Assembly: GCF_014836645.1 (NCBI RefSeq)
Contig: NZ_JACSQM010000005.1
Span: 124,001 to 188,000 of the forward strand
Direction of reading: 5' to 3'
DNA: 64,000 bases
Origin: Fictibacillus norfolkensis
GTDB lineage: Bacteria > Bacillota > Bacilli > Bacillales > Fictibacillaceae
Within the stretch, counting starts at the first letter, position 1. Every line of letters starts with the position of its first letter. The position numbers were made by a program, and so were the translations under genes. Below the pieces are notes generated by a model. That model made no database searches, was not told the DNA's origin, and worked only from the letters and a program-made list of their open reading frames with translations. This document shows, piece by piece, positions 61,132-64,000 of this stretch.

Positions 61132-61683
61132 ATTCCTAGATCCCCTCGCATTTGGTACCCGGATGCTGTTTATCACGTGACTACTCGCGGAAATCGCAGG
61201 GAACCTCTTTTTTATTCCCACTTGGATTTCCACCGCTATTTAAAGATCTTAAGTCACTGTGTTAAAAAGCATGATGTCGAGCTCTTCTCGTATTGCCTCA
61301 TGACCAACCATACTCACTTACAAATTTTGTGCAGCAAGTCCCCACCTGGAGATTTCATGAAAGAATTAAATGAAACGTACGCAATGTATTTCAACAAAAA
61401 ATATGAACTAACTGGACATGTGTTTCAAGGTCGATATGGAGCAGAATTGATCGAAGATCGATCACATTTGCTAGATACGAGCCGATACATTCATTTGAAC
61501 CCTGTTTCTGCCGACTTGGTCATGTACCCTCTTGAATATCAATGGAGCAGTTACCGCTATTATGTAACCCCATCGGTGTGCCCTTTCGTACACACCTCAA
61601 CCCTTCTTGAACAGTTTAACCATTCGAAATCTCAGTACAGAGATTATGTTGAGAGCAAGATCACCCCTGTTGTAGAGCTTTAA
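61132..61683 (+). mobile_element. REP-associated tyrosine transposase (RAYT, Y1_Tnp), ATT start proposed
   Basis: From ATT 61132, 183 residues: PRSPRIWYPDAVYHVTTRGN, LFSYCLMTNHTHLQIL (HUH histidines), TGHVFQGRYG, TSRYIHLNPVSADLVMYP and EYQWSSYRYY, the RAYT signature; Tyr in RYIHLNP is a catalytic candidate. RAYTs are single-copy, vertically kept relatives of IS200 transposases that mobilise REP palindromes. ATT is eight bases after AAGGAGG, exactly where homologues have Met-Pro-Arg. The GTG at 61123 overlaps the ribosome site. REP-like palindromes lie on both sides. Confidence 0.93.
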
Positions 61684-61750
61684 ACCCTTTTATTCTAGAT
61701 GTAAAGTTACACTCTTTCCTTTTTCAAAAGTCAGTACTAGCAAAGAAAAA

Positions 61751-61785
61751 GCCGTATTTGTCTTTTTGGAAAAGACAAATACGGC
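61751..61785. terminator. 16-bp perfect hairpin between RAYT and mcp
   Basis: GCCGTATTTGTCTTTT and AAAAGACAAATACGGC pair around TGG, then TTTTTC on the minus strand. Confidence 0.92.
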
Positions 61786-61791
61786 AGAAAT

Positions 61792-61814
61792 GTAATTGTA
61801 TGGGGTCAGACCCC
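61792..61814. repeat. REP-like palindrome copy g
   Basis: TGTAATTGTAT followed by GGGGTCAGACCCC (61802-61814). It abuts the stop codon of the chemoreceptor gene. Confidence 0.87.
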
Positions 61815-63787
61815 TAGAAGGTGAAGCGCTGGACATGGTTGCGCATCTGTTCAGCGTACTGCTCGAGCTGATCGGCTAGATGGTTCAACTGCTCCATCGA
61901 TGCTGATTGCTGTTCTGCTGATGCTGATACCTCTTCGGTTCCAGCCGCTGTTTCTTGCGTGATTGCCAAAATATGCGACGCATTCTCCAGGAGTACATCC
62001 TTTTGCATCGTCATTTCGTCAACAGACTGAATCACGTCTTTTAATGCTTCTGCATTCCCTTTAACTGCACTAGAGATCGCAGAAAAGCTTTGTTCTGTCT
62101 CTTCGACTGCTTCACTTTGTGAAAGTATAAGAGCTGCAGCTTCTTGAACTTGTCCGACGGTGTTTTTCGTTACTTGCTGCATATCCGTGATCAATGCGCT
62201 GATATCTTTTAAGGAAAGCTCAGTCTGCTCTGCAAGTTTTCTTACTTCATCCGCAACGACCGCAAAGCCTCTTCCAGACTCTCCAGCTCTAGCTGCCTCG
62301 ATTGCTGCATTTAATGCTAGTAAATTTGTTTGATTAGCTATATCGCTGATCGTTAGAACGATCTGTTGAACGCTGCCAGATGTTTCATCAAGTTTTTTAA
62401 TAGAAGAAATCATCTCTTTTGTCATTTCTGTTGTCATCAGAGACTTCTCTTTTAGCACGCTCACCTTTTTTACACCGTTCAACGATTCTTGATTCATTTG
62501 TATTGTTGCTTTTTCGATTTTTGCGCCATGTGCATGAACAGTACTGATACGCTCAGCCAGCACATTGGCCGCTTTTGCATTTTGATCCATCAGCTCTGCT
62601 TGATGAGAAGAACCTGCTGCGATCTGCTGCATCGTTGTTGAAACTTCTTGTGCGGATGCGGAATTTTCTTCTGCACTCGCAACGACCGTTTGAGACGCAT
62701 CCGTCACATGATCGGTAATCTGAGCCATCTCTCTGATCAACGTTCGCATCTGGTTAGACATATCATCAAAGCTTGCAGCCAGTTCACCGATCTCGTCTTT
62801 TCTTTGTATAGAAACGCTCGCCTGTAGATTTCCATTCCTGATCTCATGCATCGCATTCTTTAGTTGGTTCACGGGTACTGTAATTCTTCTTGAAACGAAA
62901 ACCGATATGATGGCAGCCACTAAAAGAGTGACGAGTAAAGCGATCCCGATCGGCAAAAGAATAACAGAAGCTTTTTCCTCAAACTCACTAAGCGCGACAG
63001 TTCCGGCTAGTTTCCAACCGGTTGTAACGTTTTTCGTATAGCTGACTACTCTTTCTTCACCACTGACCTTTGTAGTTAACGTTCCATTTTTTTTAGTAAT
63101 AGCTTTATAAAAAGATTCTTTTGTAGCGCTTTTCCCCAGCTTTTTTGCATCTGGATGAACCATATAATTCCCCGAATTATCGATGAGAAGAGCATAACCG
63201 GTGTCCCCGATTTTCACGTCTTGCATCAGCGTTAAAATATCATTTACTGCGATATCAATCGCTGTTACACCCACGATTTTTCCGCTGTACTCAACGGCTT
63301 TTACAGCTTTTACAACCGGGCGGTCTGTCGATTCGTCAATAAATGGATCTGTCCAGAAGACTTCATTTGGGTTCTTCGTTGCCTGTTGATACCACGGCGT
63401 TAACGTCATGTCCTCAACCGGTGATGCTGGAATCGGATACATGACTACTTCCTTATCATTTGAAATAAAATAGCTGTTCATGATCGCTTCATTTGCTAGA
63501 TGATAGTCTTCAAACTTAGAGATGATATAGTCCGGGCTGTCTCCCTTTGCATGAAGCTTAATCGTAGCGGAATCTGCATATGCCGATACAAAATTTGCGT
63601 TATCTCTCAAAAATCCGTTGAGCGTCTCATCTAGATCATGCATCCGCTCAGATGTGTTCTCTGATGAATTTTCAACGGTAGTTTTCTTACTGAACATATA
63701 ACTAACTCCGCTCACCACGACCCCTGTCATAATAATGAGCAATATAAAGGGCACAAGAATTTGCCTCTGTAGACTTTTATTAATCAT
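61814..63787 (-). CDS. Methyl-accepting chemotaxis protein with dCache domain
   Basis: A 657-residue receptor: membrane segment ~10-30, extracellular dCache (~40-270, [40 protein letters not shown]), second membrane segment ~280-300, HAMP, and signalling domain with [20 protein letters not shown] then [17 protein letters not shown]. Many B. subtilis Mcp/Tlp proteins have this layout and sense amino acids. ATG follows GCAGGAGG. Its stop codon uses the edge base of REP copy g. Confidence 0.96.
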   Translation of the reverse strand: MINKSLQRQILVPFILLIIMTGVVVSGVSYMFSKKTTVENSSENTSERMHDLDETLNGFLRDNANFVSAYADSATIKLHAKGDSPDYIISKFEDYHLANEAIMNSYFISNDKEVVMYPIPASPVEDMTLTPWYQQATKNPNEVFWTDPFIDESTDRPVVKAVKAVEYSGKIVGVTAIDIAVNDILTLMQDVKIGDTGYALLIDNSGNYMVHPDAKKLGKSATKESFYKAITKKNGTLTTKVSGEERVVSYTKNVTTGWKLAGTVALSEFEEKASVILLPIGIALLVTLLVAAIISVFVSRRITVPVNQLKNAMHEIRNGNLQASVSIQRKDEIGELAASFDDMSNQMRTLIREMAQITDHVTDASQTVVASAEENSASAQEVSTTMQQIAAGSSHQAELMDQNAKAANVLAERISTVHAHGAKIEKATIQMNQESLNGVKKVSVLKEKSLMTTEMTKEMISSIKKLDETSGSVQQIVLTISDIANQTNLLALNAAIEAARAGESGRGFAVVADEVRKLAEQTELSLKDISALITDMQQVTKNTVGQVQEAAALILSQSEAVEETEQSFSAISSAVKGNAEALKDVIQSVDEMTMQKDVLLENASHILAITQETAAGTEEVSASAEQQSASMEQLNHLADQLEQYAEQMRNHVQRFTF

Positions 63788-63905
63788 ATCTTCCTCCTGC
63801 AGTTACTTTTTACTAGGCAGCAAAAAGTATATCGACAGAAAGCTACAAAGTTTTACAGAAATAGAGCAAAACTTGTCTACCTGAGTAGTACAAAACGAGC
63901 AAAAA

Positions 63906-63930
63906 TGTAATTGTAGGGGGTCTGTCCCCC
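63906..63930. repeat. REP-like palindrome copy h
   Basis: TGTAATTGTA followed by GGGGGTCTGTCCCCC (63916-63930), a variant with five G and C. Confidence 0.75.
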
Positions 63931-63954
63931 TATATGTGTAAAAAATTAATAGAC

Positions 63955-63978
63955 TTGACACAAAATATGGTATATAAT
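63955..63978 (+). promoter_or_regulatory. Promoter-like motifs at right edge
   Basis: TTGACA at 63955-63960 and TATAAT at 63973-63978, only 12 bases apart, so not a normal sigma-A promoter. The gene it would serve lies outside. Confidence 0.25.
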
Positions 63979-64000
63979 ATTTACAAGATTTACCGATATT

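Overview
The window looks like a chromosomal segment from an endospore-forming, low-GC Gram-positive of the Bacillaceae. Shine-Dalgarno (SD) sites are AGGAGG-type, TTG and GTG starts are frequent, and intrinsic terminators are strong. It encodes SinI/SinR, TasA/SipW/TapA, InhA, CotF, subtilisin, YtxH, YpzI, sigma-B-like promoters and an S-box. A Fictibacillus- or Bacillus-like genus is my inference; no rRNA or other phylogenetic marker is present. No phage, conjugative element, CRISPR array, tRNA or rRNA was seen.

Layout. 1-7.3 kb (minus strand) is a capsule/exopolysaccharide operon: Wzz-like modulator, BY-kinase, PHP phosphatase, GtaB, CapD-like dehydratase, DegT aminotransferase and a sugar transferase that runs off the left edge. 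A divergent LytR-CpsA-Psr protein follows. 8.9-12.4 kb holds small proteins, a CBS protein, a winged-helix-like regulator and a stress-type SDR. 13-28 kb is a biofilm-matrix region. It has two TasA-type fibre operons, each with its own SipW, TapA and LPXTG protein. One also carries a class D sortase and a SinR paralogue. An InhA metalloprotease lies between them. Next come a SinR-like gene and a GH16/GT2/deacetylase polysaccharide operon. 28.5-29.9 kb has three neighbouring genes broken by in-frame stops. 30-32 kb has an ECF sigma/anti-sigma pair. At 33.9-34.6 kb a cyclic di-GMP-I riboswitch precedes sinI-sinR. 34.8-43 kb holds a STAS protein, a serine-rich protein, an NlpC/P60 hydrolase, an ABC exporter and a DUF6583-like protein. 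43.3-47.9 kb holds a sigma factor with DUF1659/DUF2922, clustered DnaA boxes, YtxH and YpzI proteins, and a carboxymuconolactone-decarboxylase-like gene with an in-frame UGA at its catalytic cysteine. 48-52 kb holds subtilisin, an S-box riboswitch and a YuiH-like oxidoreductase. 52-64 kb holds a VWA/MoxR pair, a PadR operon, YdcF, YhdT/PanF, CotF, a REP-associated tyrosine transposase (RAYT) and a chemoreceptor.

How the parts fit. The central theme is matrix control. The riboswitch plausibly raises SinI when c-di-GMP is high, and SinI would antagonise SinR. Paired GTTCT-N6-AGAAC sites, the SinR operator type, precede the second TasA operon and the polysaccharide operon. Looser copies lie between sipW1 and inhA. 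SinR paralogues lie inside or just after the two matrix operons, which suggests local feedback. The second theme is small repeats: eight GGGGTCWGACCCC palindromes confined to 32-64 kb with a RAYT among them, and a longer ~130-150 bp dispersed element.
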